Source: Armatimonadota bacterium (GTDB lineage Bacteria; Armatimonadota; Fimbriimonadia; Fimbriimonadales; Fimbriimonadaceae). From it: DNA of 64,000 nucleotides. Location: positions 1,141,858-1,205,857 of the forward strand of contig JAFDWR010000001.1 of NCBI GenBank assembly GCA_018268355.1, read 5' to 3'. Under the pieces are notes generated by a model, which was not told the origin of the DNA, searched no databases, and worked only from the letters and a program-made list of their open reading frames with translations. Made by a program: the position numbers and the translations under genes. Of this stretch, positions 15,906 through 24,318 are shown one piece after another; the stretch's first letter is position 1, and each line of letters opens with the position of its first letter.

Positions 15906-16298
15906 CTAGAGGTTGGGACGAGCGCTGAGCGGTTCGCCTTCGTCGCCGAGGGGGTGTGAGCGTCGCACGGGCACTCGAACTTTGAGCACGCCGCGCTTGT
16001 AGCGCGCGGTCGCGTGATTCGCCATCACGCTAGCACCGAGCGGAATCTGCAATCGGAATCGCCCGTAGGGTCGTCCGATCGACAGAAACTCCTCGGCGTC
16101 TTCGAGGTCGTGCTCAAACTCTCTGGTGCCGCTGATCAGCGCACACGAGTCTTGGAAGTCGATCTCAACGTCGTCCTCGTCGATCCCGGGAAGGTCGATC
16201 AGGATGCAGCACTCGCTTTGCGTGAGCTTGACGTCGAAGTCGGGCGTCCAAGGGAGGATGTGGTGGTGATTCGATTCTGAGTGGATTGGATTTTGCAT
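15906..16298 (-). CDS. Small heat shock protein (Hsp20/alpha-crystallin)
   Basis: 130-aa ATP-independent chaperone. The alpha-crystallin domain spans about residues 20-115, with the DLPGIDEDDVEI strand and the terminal A-x-Y-x-x-G-V-L motif as ARYKRGVLKVRVP. ATG 16298 is preferred over the longer frame (16352), because GGAGG lies just upstream and the N-terminus then fits the family. First gene of an hsp20-usp pair. Confidence 0.92.
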   Translation of the reverse strand: MQNPIHSESNHHHILPWTPDFDVKLTQSECCILIDLPGIDEDDVEIDFQDSCALISGTREFEHDLEDAEEFLSIGRPYGRFRLQIPLGASVMANHATARYKRGVLKVRVPVRRSHPLGDEGEPLSARPNL

Positions 16299-16673
16299 CG
16301 CCCTGCCTCCTCGCTTGATGAGAAGGATAGGCCAGGATCGGACCCCATTCAAGTCGAAATCTTCACGTCAATGGAAACCATGACAGGCTGAAAAATTAGG
16401 GCCCCGCCGAGGCAACTTCGGACGGGGCAGGTGGCTGTGCGGAACAAAATCGGGCTGAGATGGAAAAGAGGATTCGTTGCCAGAAGCCTCTGAGTTCTCA
16501 ACGGGTTTTGGATTCCGCCGCGAGTCGACGACTCTTAACAATGGATTGTCTGAATTCAGGCAAGTTGTGACAGGTCCCGTCTGCTACCGAACAAAATTCC
16601 CGCGTCGTAGAGGTTAGGGGAACAGGTAAACTTCCTGACATCTTTTCCCACGAAGTAGGTTCAACGAAGAAAC
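16299..16673. other. Intergenic region between hsp20 and citrate synthase
   Basis: 375 bp of divergent promoter region without a convincing gene. It holds a GC-rich hairpin at 16401-16428 (GCCCCG with CGGGGC, inner CCGA stem) without a T-run, a small dyad GAGTCGACGACTC near 16522, an 18-bp near-perfect palindrome at 16546-16563, and a TAAACT -10 candidate at 16627-16632 about 42 nt before the citrate synthase ATG. Confidence 0.5.
16546..16563. promoter_or_regulatory. Palindromic operator candidate upstream of citrate synthase
   Basis: TTGTCTGAATTCAGGCAA is an 18-bp inverted repeat with a single mismatched pair, about 65 bp upstream of the TAAACT -10 candidate. Size and symmetry suit a dimeric regulator of hsp20-usp and/or citrate synthase. 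The regulator is unknown. Confidence 0.45.
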
Positions 16674-17825
16674 ATGAGTGCGCCCATCACCGAGAAATAT
16701 CCGAATTACAGCCCCGGCCTTGAAGGCGTCATTGCGGGCATCAGCACGATCTCTGAGATCGACAGCGACCGCAGCAGCCTGCAATATCGCGGCTACGACG
16801 TTCACGACCTGGCCGAACAGGGTTGCTTCGAGGAGACCTGCTATCTCCTTCTGAACAAGAAGCTCCCGACGGTCGCCGAACTGGCCGCATTCAAGAAGAC
16901 GCTTGCCGACGAGTACGAGGTGCCCAGCCACATCTACGACGTCCTCAGGGCGCTGCCGAAGACCACGCACCCGATGGACATGATCCGAACCGCGTACTCG
17001 GCACTCGCACCGTTTGACCCCGATTACGATGCTCCGTCGACCGACGGCGATGCCAACCTCCGCAAGGCGATTCGCATCGTGGCTAAGGCCGGCACGATGG
17101 TCGGAAACGGCCACCGAATCCGAATGGGTCAAGAGCCTCTCGCTCCCCGAAAGGACCTCGGCGTCGCCGCCAACTTCCTCTACCTCGTCAATGGCACCGA
17201 GCCCGATGCAAAGACGGTTCAGGTCATGGACGCTTCGCTCACGCTCTACGCTGAGCACGGCTTCAACGCTTCGACCTTCGCCAACCGCGTGACCGTCGCC
17301 ACCTTGAGCGACCTTTACAGCGGCATCGTGACCGGCATCGGAACTCTCCGAGGCCCGCTCCACGGCGGTGCGAACGAAGAGGCGATGCGCATGATCCTTG
17401 AGATCGGCGAGCCCGAGAACGCTCAGGCCTGGATCGACGACGCGCTTGCGACCAAGAAGAAGATCATGGGCTTTGGCCACCGCGAGTACAAGAAGGGCGA
17501 CAGCCGCGCTTTCTACCTCACGAAGATCGCCAAGGAGCTCGGCATTGAGAAGGGCAACACGAAGTACGGCCAGATCGCGGACATCCTCGAGAAGACCATG
17601 CTCGAGCGGAAGAACCTGTTCCCGAACGTGGACTTCCCCGCAGCCTACGCTTACTACCTGCTCAACATCCCGATCGACCTCTACACCCCGATCTTCGTCA
17701 TCGCTCGTGTCAGCGGTTACTCCGCCCACGCGATGGAGCAGCTCGCCAACAACCGATTGATCCGCCCGACGGTCATCTACGAAGGCGACAAGAACCTCGA
17801 GTACACCCCGATCGAGAAGCGCTAA
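16674..17825 (+). CDS. gltA: Citrate synthase (possibly 2-methylcitrate synthase)
   Basis: Condenses oxaloacetate with acetyl-CoA, entry to the TCA cycle. 383 aa, the short dimeric type shared with 2-methylcitrate synthases. Catalytic residues are visible: His in LHGGANEEAM, His in MGFGHREYK and Asp in NVDFPAAY. The sequence alone does not separate citrate from methylcitrate synthase; a methylisocitrate-lyase-like gene lies about 18 kb away at 35902. Monocistronic, ending in an exceptionally long palindromic terminator. Confidence 0.9.
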   Translation: MSAPITEKYPNYSPGLEGVIAGISTISEIDSDRSSLQYRGYDVHDLAEQGCFEETCYLLLNKKLPTVAELAAFKKTLADEYEVPSHIYDVLRALPKTTHPMDMIRTAYSALAPFDPDYDAPSTDGDANLRKAIRIVAKAGTMVGNGHRIRMGQEPLAPRKDLGVAANFLYLVNGTEPDAKTVQVMDASLTLYAEHGFNASTFANRVTVATLSDLYSGIVTGIGTLRGPLHGGANEEAMRMILEIGEPENAQAWIDDALATKKKIMGFGHREYKKGDSRAFYLTKIAKELGIEKGNTKYGQIADILEKTMLERKNLFPNVDFPAAYAYYLLNIPIDLYTPIFVIARVSGYSAHAMEQLANNRLIRPTVIYEGDKNLEYTPIEKR

Positions 17826-17837
17826 GCGCCTAAAGCC

Positions 17838-17880
17838 AAGGCGGGGGAGTGATCAGCTGATCACTCCCCCGCCTTCTTTT
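17838..17880 (+). terminator. Long palindromic terminator of citrate synthase
   Basis: A 38-bp perfect inverted repeat (19-bp arms, 17838-17875) with no formal loop, followed by TCTTTT. It is unusually long and strong for an intrinsic terminator. Confidence 0.85.
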
Positions 17881-17903
17881 GTGGCTGCACCTCGCACAAG
17901 AAA

Positions 17904-17935
17904 ACAGGGGCACGTTCTGAAGAACGTGCCCCTGT
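17904..17935 (-). terminator. Terminator of the PEP-CTERM gene at 17950
   Basis: A perfect 14-bp stem with a 4-nt loop; on the minus strand it is followed by TTTCTT. It sits just downstream of the minus-strand stop at 17950. Confidence 0.8.
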
Positions 17936-17949
17936 CAATGTTGAAGGAG

Positions 17950-18747
17950 TTACTTGCTTCGGCGGCGACGAATCATCGCTGCGGCACCAAGGCCAAGCAC
18001 CGCGAGGGTGGCAGGCTCGGGGACCGGCGTGATCGCGGCCTGGAAGTTATCGAAGTAGCCGACATCGAAGCCGTCCGACGTTCCACCGATGCCAACGCGG
18101 GTGGTCGAAAGACCAGGGTCGAAGGCTCGGGTGAGGATCAGGTTGTTGTTGATGTAGGCACTCGCCGTGTTGGTGCCGAAATCGAGATCAAGTCGAACGC
18201 GGTTCCACTGCGATTGCGGATAGACGAAGACCGGAGCCGACTGGGTCAAGAATCCGAAAGCACCGCCCGACCGGGTTCCGAGATCAACTTCCTCAGGGAA
18301 GGTCGAATCGGGTCGGTAGATGAGGAACTGTGCGAGTCGAGTTTCTGCGCCGAGAACCGTCGTGCTGACGACGAGGCTATAGCCCGAAGAGCCATCCGGA
18401 TCGGCGGTGTTGACGCGCGGGCCGATGAAGAGATCGGACGAGATGCTCAGCACGCCCGAGTTGATCGCACCGACGCTGCGGACAGCGTACTGGCTTGTTG
18501 CGAGCGGTGAGGTGTCGATGTAAGCCGACTGCGTTCCGCCGTTGGCCTGGTTCGTCGAAACCGTAAACGGGGTGGTGGTCGTTGCAAACGCACTCGTGGT
18601 TGCTGCCCAACCATCCTGAGCGTTGATCGACGTGCCCGCTCCAGCCGAACCCGTGTAAGTCGGGGCTTCAAAGCCGGTCGAGTAGATGACTTGAGCGAAT
18701 GACGAGGACGCCGCGACGGCGAACAGCAAGGTAACTGACTTCTTCAT
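17950..18747 (-). CDS. PEP-CTERM secreted protein
   Basis: 265 aa. N-terminal signal peptide MKKSVTLLFAVAASSSFAQ, a beta-rich extracellular domain with the opening pattern STGFEAPTYT...DGWAATT, and a C-terminal VPEPATL signal, hydrophobic helix and RRRRSK tail. The fold is probably a jelly-roll lectin-like domain, as the second PEP-CTERM gene upstream shares the same D/GFE-P-T...GW opening, but no ligand can be inferred. ATG 18747 is chosen because the signal peptide starts there. It lies 81 nt downstream of a paralogous gene, separated by a hairpin. Confidence 0.8.
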   Translation of the reverse strand: MKKSVTLLFAVAASSSFAQVIYSTGFEAPTYTGSAGAGTSINAQDGWAATTSAFATTTTPFTVSTNQANGGTQSAYIDTSPLATSQYAVRSVGAINSGVLSISSDLFIGPRVNTADPDGSSGYSLVVSTTVLGAETRLAQFLIYRPDSTFPEEVDLGTRSGGAFGFLTQSAPVFVYPQSQWNRVRLDLDFGTNTASAYINNNLILTRAFDPGLSTTRVGIGGTSDGFDVGYFDNFQAAITPVPEPATLAVLGLGAAAMIRRRRSK

Positions 18748-18784
18748 AAGGAACACTCTGAAACCAGAGAGAGGAAAAACAACT

Positions 18785-18810
18785 CTGGGGCCGGACACTT
18801 CCAGCCCCAG
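18785..18810 (-). terminator. Hairpin between the two PEP-CTERM genes
   Basis: CTGGGGC (18785-18791) pairs with GCCCCAG (18804-18810). On the minus strand it is followed by AGTTGTTTTT. It probably attenuates or terminates transcription from the upstream PEP-CTERM gene. Confidence 0.6.
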
Positions 18811-18828
18811 AAAATCGAACTGAGTTGG

Positions 18829-19608
18829 TTACTTGGAGGCCTTTCGTCGGCGGCGAAGCATCGCAGCACCAAGACCGAGAATGGCAAGGGTTGCGGGCTC
18901 AGGCACCGGGGTGAGCTGAACAAGCATGTTGTCGAAGTTTGCACCGACCGTTCCCGACGTTCCGAAATTGAACGTGTAGAGCGCGACTTCGCTGAAGTTT
19001 CCGACCGAAGCGGGGTTGCCCGCGAAGAGGCCGTTCACCGAGATCGAGTTGGTGATCGCGGCGTTGTTCAGGAAGTACTGGATGCTGGCAACGCCAGGGC
19101 TGCTGTAAGTGACGTCGTAGCGGAACTTGTTCCAAGCGTTGGTCGTGACCGAAGCGCCTGCGACATCGACGAACGTGCCGAGGACGGTTCGGCGGACGAG
19201 GCCGCTGCTGCTGGCGACGAGGCCTGCAATGCGGTCGTTACCGATGCGACCGGTGATGCCGTAGAACACGGTCGAAGCCGAGGTGCCGTCGATCCAGACG
19301 TCAGCCGAAACGCTGATGACCGGGTTCACGCCACCGCCGAAGGGCGTCGAGAGCGTCTTGTAGGCCTCGATGCTCAGGGCGTTCGAACCGATGCGAACCG
19401 ACTGCGTGCCGCTACCCGCGCTGCGCGAGTTGTTGACGACGTAGTTGCCGGTGCCCGGAAGCGATGCGCCGTCGTCGGCCCATCCCTGCTGACCGTCGAG
19501 ATTCGCGGCCGTGAAGGTCGGCGACTCAAACGTGTCGTTAAAGATCACCTGCGAGTGAGCCGTACCGGCCAGGAGCAACGCTCCCACAAAAACCAAAGAC
19601 TTATTCAA
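18829..19608 (-). CDS. PEP-CTERM secreted protein
   Basis: 259 aa, paralogous in layout to its downstream neighbour: signal peptide (ending GTAHSQ), a beta-rich domain opening FNDTFESPTFT...GQQGWADDG, and C-terminal VPEPATL, hydrophobic helix and RRRRKASK. The start TTG 19608 is chosen because GGAGGAG lies 7 nt upstream; the open frame from TTG 19629 would include the Shine-Dalgarno itself. Function unknown; expected to be sorted by an exosortase outside the window. Confidence 0.8.
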   Translation of the reverse strand: MNKSLVFVGALLLAGTAHSQVIFNDTFESPTFTAANLDGQQGWADDGASLPGTGNYVVNNSRSAGSGTQSVRIGSNALSIEAYKTLSTPFGGGVNPVISVSADVWIDGTSASTVFYGITGRIGNDRIAGLVASSSGLVRRTVLGTFVDVAGASVTTNAWNKFRYDVTYSSPGVASIQYFLNNAAITNSISVNGLFAGNPASVGNFSEVALYTFNFGTSGTVGANFDNMLVQLTPVPEPATLAILGLGAAMLRRRRKASK

Positions 19609-19697
19609 AGAAAAACTCCTCCAACTCAATTGGATGCTTCCAGTTTACTGCAGGTTCATGCCATTTCCCAATATTGGGACAGGTATTCCTGCTAGTT

Positions 19698-20219
19698 CTA
19701 TCGCGGGGTTTTCACCCGAACGGAGCGAATTCGGTCGCCCTTCTTGATTCCGTCAACAACGTCCATGCCTCGGGTCACCATTCCGATGATCGCGTACGAG
19801 CCGTAAAGGTACAGCCGATCGCCCTTCAGGATGAACAGCTGGGAGTCACCGCCGAGCTGCAAACCTTCGCTTGCCACGCCGACTACGCCGCGGACAAAGT
19901 CGCGGTCGCAACCTTCAAACGGGAGCGAAACTCCAGATCCGCCGTCAAGCACGGCATTGTCGGTCAGTGGCTTGGTCTTCGAGGCGGGCGCGCCCCACTG
20001 GGTGACCCAATATTCGACCCGGTGGAACCGCTGTTGGTCATAAAATCCCTGCTTCACGAGGTCGATGATCCGGGCGACCGTCTTGGGGGCGAGCTTGGGC
20101 GCCATCTGCATCGTGAACGAGCTCCCCTTCTCCAAGGTGAACTCGACCTTGGCCCCGTCGGGTGCAAATCGGGCAGGATAGTCGCCAAGCATCAGCCCGG
20201 CAATGAGCGTTGTCAACAT
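19698..20219 (-). CDS. Cyclophilin-type peptidyl-prolyl isomerase, exported
   Basis: 173 aa. Short N-terminal hydrophobic stretch (MLTTLIAGLMLG), then a cyclophilin domain with FHRVEYWVTQWGAP, the GDSQLFILKG strand (family S-Q-F-F) and IIGMVTRGMDVVD. Several canonical active-site residues (the R-F-Q-G run) are changed, so catalytic strength is uncertain. It probably assists folding outside the cytoplasm. ATG 20219 is supported by TATGCT exactly 6 nt upstream. Confidence 0.85.
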   Translation of the reverse strand: MLTTLIAGLMLGDYPARFAPDGAKVEFTLEKGSSFTMQMAPKLAPKTVARIIDLVKQGFYDQQRFHRVEYWVTQWGAPASKTKPLTDNAVLDGGSGVSLPFEGCDRDFVRGVVGVASEGLQLGGDSQLFILKGDRLYLYGSYAIIGMVTRGMDVVDGIKKGDRIRSVRVKTPR

Positions 20220-20225
20220 GAGTTC

Positions 20226-20231
20226 AGCATA
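20226..20231 (-). promoter_or_regulatory. -10 element of a probable leaderless promoter (cyclophilin gene)
   Basis: On the minus strand TATGCT-GAACTC-ATG: a TANNNT hexamer 6 nt before the ATG. Confidence 0.5.
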
Positions 20232-20303
20232 ACGCAAGAGAAGTTGAATCGATGAGGTGCTAGAATGGCTCTTAGAACGTCACTTTTCCAAGGAGGGAGA
20301 TCG

Positions 20304-22019
20304 ATGGTCAGGAAAGCCACCTTATTGCTCGCGCTCGCGCTTGTCGCCGCACCCGTTTTTGCCCAACACAACCCGTTTGTTGCCCGGAAGCCCCGTCTGA
20401 AGCCTGGAGTCCAGGCGAAGCCTAGTCCCGGACCACAAGGACCACGGACCACGCCCGAGCGGAACACCACGCCGACTGAGACTTCGAACGACTCGTCGCC
20501 CGTCATTTCCCCCCTTCGGACGAACAAGCCCACGACCACGTCTTCCACCGCGAAGCCGAAGGACAAGGGCCAAACCGAACGACTCTTCTCTGACGACGAG
20601 CGAAACGCGATCATGGGCTTTTGGGCCAAGGAAGGTCGCTACGTTTCCACGCCGCCCGACGACGTCACCCAAAAGGGCCTCTGGCAAGTGCGGCTGAGCG
20701 TCCCCGGTTCGATCTGGTTCCGCGAATACAACCGCGCCCGAAAGGTCAGCGCCCCTCCGACCCAAAACGCGAAGCCCCAAACTCCCGAGCAGGAAGAATG
20801 GGAAAAGTGGGTCGTCCAGAAGCTGAACCGCGACCGATGGGAGGCCTTCCAGCAGGCCAAGTTGAACAACAAGAAGATGTTCAACGTCGATGCACCCGCG
20901 GCGGACAAGACGATCCCCGCGACCGAGCCGCCCCGCCCCGGACCCATCCCGCGCGAACTGCTGGCCCTCGTGAAGATCAACCCGCCCGCTTTTGCGGAAG
21001 CGGTAGTCCCGATGAGCCATGTGATTGCGTTCGACGACATCACGCTCACCTATCGCGACAACGTTCGACTCTCTAACCCGCGCTACCTCTACTACCGATT
21101 CGAGAAGGGCGTGAACAGCGAGGGCATCTCGATGAAGAGCATGAGCCGCGAGCAGATCAACCGTCTGTTCAAGGCGTCCGGCATGTCGGGCCGCGAATCG
21201 CGCGTCATGCGAGCAGTCAGCGAACTCGAAGGCGGCTTTGACGCGGTCAACACCTACGACACCGGTTACGTCTCGGTGGGCTTCATCCAGTTCGCGACGC
21301 TCGCCGAAGGCGACAACTCGCTCGGTTCGTTCCTCGCTTCCTACAAGCGCGACGATCCCGACAACTTCAACCGCGACATGCGCGCCTTTGGCATCGACGT
21401 CACGTCGGATGGCAAACTGGCGGTCCTCGACCCGGTCACCGGGGCCGAACTTTCGGGTTCCGATGCAACCCTGAAGACGGTTTCCGACCGACGGCTCATC
21501 GCGATCTTCCAGCGCGCAGGACTCAAGTCGGATGCGTTCAACGCCGCCCAGATCCGGTCGGCCAAGGCGCAGTTCTGGCCCGAGTTCGACAACGTCTCGG
21601 TGGAGCTTGCGAGCGGCAAGAAGATCACCGGTCGCGTGTCCGACTTCGTGAAGAGCGAGGCCGGCATTGCCACTCTCATGGATCGAAAGGTCAACACGGG
21701 CAACATCGCGAAGCTCGCGAGCGTGCTCGATCAGCTTGCGCCCCGGGTTCGCCCGACCTCGATGGCCGACTACGCGCCGTATGAGGGCGAGATCATCCGC
21801 CTCATGACCTACCGCAGGAACTTCCTTGAGGACCCCGAGCTCAGCAAGCCGGGCGGCATCGCCGGTCGCGAGCCGAGCGGTCCCAGCCGCGTGGTCCCGC
21901 CGAGCACGACGGACGACGTCAAGGTTCCGCCGCCCAGTGACACCAAGCCGAAGCTGACCGGTCGGAAGAAGAACTCAGCCCCCCAAAAGGGCAACCGCTG
22001 GAACATCCCACCCCGCTGA
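20304..22019 (+). CDS. Secreted protein with a putative lysozyme-like domain
   Basis: 571 aa. Signal peptide (MVRKATLLLALALVAAPVFA), a Pro/Thr-rich linker of about 80 residues, a middle region and a conserved-looking block at about residues 280-490. That block contains SELEGGFDAVNTYDTGY, then VSVGFIQFA. A Glu followed by GGF-D and a G-F-I-Q-F segment recalls lysozyme/chitosanase-type glycoside hydrolases, but this is a weak resemblance. The C-terminus is Pro/Lys-rich. ATG 20304 with AGGAGG upstream is preferred to the earlier ATG at 20265. Function unproven; a cell-wall hydrolase is one possibility. Confidence 0.7.
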   Translation: MVRKATLLLALALVAAPVFAQHNPFVARKPRLKPGVQAKPSPGPQGPRTTPERNTTPTETSNDSSPVISPLRTNKPTTTSSTAKPKDKGQTERLFSDDERNAIMGFWAKEGRYVSTPPDDVTQKGLWQVRLSVPGSIWFREYNRARKVSAPPTQNAKPQTPEQEEWEKWVVQKLNRDRWEAFQQAKLNNKKMFNVDAPAADKTIPATEPPRPGPIPRELLALVKINPPAFAEAVVPMSHVIAFDDITLTYRDNVRLSNPRYLYYRFEKGVNSEGISMKSMSREQINRLFKASGMSGRESRVMRAVSELEGGFDAVNTYDTGYVSVGFIQFATLAEGDNSLGSFLASYKRDDPDNFNRDMRAFGIDVTSDGKLAVLDPVTGAELSGSDATLKTVSDRRLIAIFQRAGLKSDAFNAAQIRSAKAQFWPEFDNVSVELASGKKITGRVSDFVKSEAGIATLMDRKVNTGNIAKLASVLDQLAPRVRPTSMADYAPYEGEIIRLMTYRRNFLEDPELSKPGGIAGREPSGPSRVVPPSTTDDVKVPPPSDTKPKLTGRKKNSAPQKGNRWNIPPR

Positions 22020-22024
22020 GGTGT

Positions 22025-22216
22025 TTATCTGGCTCTCGGGCGACCCGTCGCCCGAGAGTTCACCAGCTTCTCGCGGTGGTCATTGAAAACGCAGATGGAA
22101 CGCAATCCGATGAACTGGGCCGCCGAGAATGCCTGCTCCCACGTTTGGGGATTAATCTTTCCATCCTTGCACTTGCCTAACTCGGCAGAGAATCGGGGAC
22201 AATCTCGACAGTCCAT
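22025..22216 (-). CDS. Small four-cysteine protein, unknown function
   Basis: 63 aa. Cys pattern CRDCPRF...KCKDG...ICVF: a CxxC near the N-terminus, a third Cys near residue 16 and a fourth near residue 42. This suggests a zinc or Fe-S site or a disulfide-rich fold. It has a Trp and few low-complexity residues, unlike a chance frame. The last codons overlap a 12-bp hairpin (22033-22058). Convergent with the preceding gene and divergent from the next. No family recognised. Confidence 0.6.
   Translation of the reverse strand: MDCRDCPRFSAELGKCKDGKINPQTWEQAFSAAQFIGLRSICVFNDHREKLVNSRATGRPRAR
22033..22058. terminator. Hairpin after the putative lysozyme-like gene
   Basis: CTCTCGGGCGAC (22033-22044) pairs perfectly with GTCGCCCGAGAG (22047-22058). 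No T-run follows on the plus strand. It also lies inside the 3' end of the small four-cysteine gene on the minus strand. Confidence 0.5.
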
Positions 22217-22225
22217 CGCTCACCT

Positions 22226-23188
22226 ATGGTAGACGTACTTTTACCCTTTTTGGCTTCGGCCTTGGTCGGACAAACGTCGATCACGAAGAAAGGTGACGCC
22301 TTCTTCGTCGGCGGCGAGAAGCTGATCTCCTTCAAACGGTCGCTTCCCGACGGCGTCGGCTACAACGTCGGCTCCAAGTATGCGGTCTGGGACCGGCGCG
22401 GCCTTACCGTGCGATTTGGAAGCAAGGTGGTCAATTCCCGCTTCCCAGACTTCCCCACGCACCCCAAGTTCTTCAATCGCAATGAGATCCGCGAGAACTT
22501 GAAGTTACTGCGCTCGGGACTCTTCACGCGCAATGCGTCGGCGCTCAGCGGTTCGACCAAGATCGGCAACCGGGTGTACTTCCTCGTGCGGTGGACCCAG
22601 CGAGGTTCGTCGGCGGCGTGGATCGAGGCCCTTGTCGAAGTCGACTTTGAGGCCAAGAAGCCGGAGATGCGGTTAATCCAGCGCCTCATCGGCACCACTG
22701 TGGCCGAGGGCCAGGTGGACACCGAACTCTTCACCCAAGGCAATAAGCTCGGCGCCCTCGTCCGGACCAAATCGGAATGGGGCTATGCGAGCGTGAACCC
22801 GAAGTCGGGAATCACCGCTTTTGTGCCGCTGGGCAAGAACCTCGTCAGCTATCGCCGCCTCTTTGGCACCGTCGTCGCCTTCGTCGAGCGAACGCCGCAG
22901 AACACCTACGTTGTTGGGCGGACCGAGCTTGGCAACCAGTTCCGCCGCGACCTCATGGAGACCACCCAGAGCGTCTACCTGCTGCCCCAAGCCTCACCGC
23001 TCCTCGCCGTGCTGCGTGAAAGCAAAGACCGTGTGATCCGCAACATCGACTCGGGGGCAGAAGCGCCTCTGCCGCGCGAAGTGACGCTCTACAAGGGTCG
23101 TGACGGCTTGCTCGTGGTCGACGGGGGTCGATCCGCCAAGTACCTGGGCTTTGAGCGGCTTAACGAACTCGCAAGCTGGAAGAAATAA
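22226..23188 (+). CDS. Secreted protein of unknown function
   Basis: 320 aa. N-terminal hydrophobic segment (VDVLLPFLASALVGQ) that may be a signal peptide; the rest is rich in short beta-type stretches without transmembrane segments or catalytic motifs I recognise. A repeat-based beta structure (for example a propeller) is possible. Its 3' end overlaps the convergent metalloprotease gene by 29 bp. Function cannot be inferred. Confidence 0.7.
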   Translation: MVDVLLPFLASALVGQTSITKKGDAFFVGGEKLISFKRSLPDGVGYNVGSKYAVWDRRGLTVRFGSKVVNSRFPDFPTHPKFFNRNEIRENLKLLRSGLFTRNASALSGSTKIGNRVYFLVRWTQRGSSAAWIEALVEVDFEAKKPEMRLIQRLIGTTVAEGQVDTELFTQGNKLGALVRTKSEWGYASVNPKSGITAFVPLGKNLVSYRRLFGTVVAFVERTPQNTYVVGRTELGNQFRRDLMETTQSVYLLPQASPLLAVLRESKDRVIRNIDSGAEAPLPREVTLYKGRDGLLVVDGGRSAKYLGFERLNELASWKK

Positions 23189-23861
23189 GCCTACGCCGCT
23201 CTTGTAGGGCGGCGCGCAAGGCGAGAAGCGTCTTGATCTCGGCTGCGTCGGGCTTGCAGACTGGCCGTCCTTCGCGCATCGGACCCATGAGTCCGGAGTC
23301 TCGGTCATCGAGGCCCAGAGCGTGCCCCAGCTCGTGAGCAAGGACCTGGACGAGCTCGTCTTCGGTGAGCTTCCGACCCCCGATCTCGGGCCGGATCATG
23401 AGCGTACCGGTGTAGGTGTAGCTCGGCCCTGAACCCCATCGAAAGGTGCGCGTGGACCGAAGCTCGGCTTGATGCCCCTTACCCATCTCGGGCGAACTGC
23501 CAAACACAATATCGATCTTGCCGACCTTCGGCCCCGGCTCGCTGACCACTGGAGAGTCTCCCAGGGCGTCGATCCAGACCTTGAGGGCGCGCTGACCCAC
23601 GCGCTGGAGATTCTTGGGCAGCTCCTCCAGATTGAAGGTGATGCCGTCGGTGAGGAGGTAGCCGTCAAGTTGGGCTTGCAGCTTCTCGCGGTCCCACGGA
23701 TTCGTAGGAAGCTTTTCCTCAAGCAATTGCAGAACGGCCGGACTTCTTGGAACGAGTCCGGTCGTTTCTTCGGCAACGGTCAGGGTATGTACGGTCAGGC
23801 CAACCAAAACAGCCAGCATCTTTACTCGGATTCTATGCGCTATCCGAGCAAATTGCGGCAT
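23160..23861 (-). CDS. Matrixin-like zinc metalloprotease, secreted
   Basis: 233 aa. N-terminal signal-like segment, then a small metzincin catalytic domain. The zinc motif is HELGHALGLDD (HExxHxxGxxD) with the Met-turn GLMGP soon after. An N-terminal segment with LDGYLLTDGITFNL and IDIVFGS matches the matrixin fold. The start is uncertain: ATG 23861 gives a positively charged n-region before the hydrophobic stretch, while ATG 23819 has a TAGAAT hexamer 10 nt upstream. Target proteins unknown. Confidence 0.8.
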   Translation of the reverse strand: MPQFARIAHRIRVKMLAVLVGLTVHTLTVAEETTGLVPRSPAVLQLLEEKLPTNPWDREKLQAQLDGYLLTDGITFNLEELPKNLQRVGQRALKVWIDALGDSPVVSEPGPKVGKIDIVFGSSPEMGKGHQAELRSTRTFRWGSGPSYTYTGTLMIRPEIGGRKLTEDELVQVLAHELGHALGLDDRDSGLMGPMREGRPVCKPDAAEIKTLLALRAALQERRRLISSSLRVR

Positions 23862-23944
23862 GAGAAGTTGCGCTTGTGACCGCAAGGGCAACTTTGAACC
23901 TGAGTTGTGCAAAACTTTGTCGTTTTGAACTTCAAGAGAGTTGC

Positions 23945-24278
23945 ATGAGTCGGCCTGTAAGCCGGATTCTGTCTTTGTGCGACGATTTATCTAAGCGATC
24001 AACCCGGAGGGTCGGCGGGCAGCGTCAACCCCTCCCTATTTGACCTTGCTTCAAGTGGGGTTTGCCCGGCCCGCGAGTTACCTCTACGGCCGGTGAGCTC
24101 TTACCTCACCATTTCACCCTTACCAGCAGACCGAGGCCCACTTCGGCGGTATGTTTCTGTGGCACTTTCCGTCGGGTCGCCCCGCCCTGGCTTGCGCCAG
24201 GCACTTTGCCCTTTGAAGTCCGGACTTTCCTCCCCACGCCCACAAGGAGCTTGGAGCCGTCGCCCGGCCGACTCGACT
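23945..24278 (-). ncRNA. rnpB: RNase P RNA (bacterial class A)
   Basis: Catalytic RNA that matures the 5' ends of tRNAs. On the minus strand the universal elements appear in order: GAGGAAAGTCCGGACT, ACAGAAA, GGTAAGGGTGAAA, GGTGAGGTAAGAGCTCACC, and near the 3' end AGAATCCGGCTTACAGGCC. Helix P1 is formed by GAGTCGGCC at the 5' end (complement of 24266-24274) and GGCCGACTC at the 3' end (complement of 23947-23955). Ends are approximate. Confidence 0.97.
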
Positions 24279-24318
24279 AGAAGGATACTCGCTCGACTCT
24301 AGTAAACTATTCGACAAC

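Noticed and set aside
16401-16428. GC-rich hairpin as a terminator or small RNA
   Set aside because: No U-tract on either strand and no promoter in the right place; noted only as a structure in the intergenic region.
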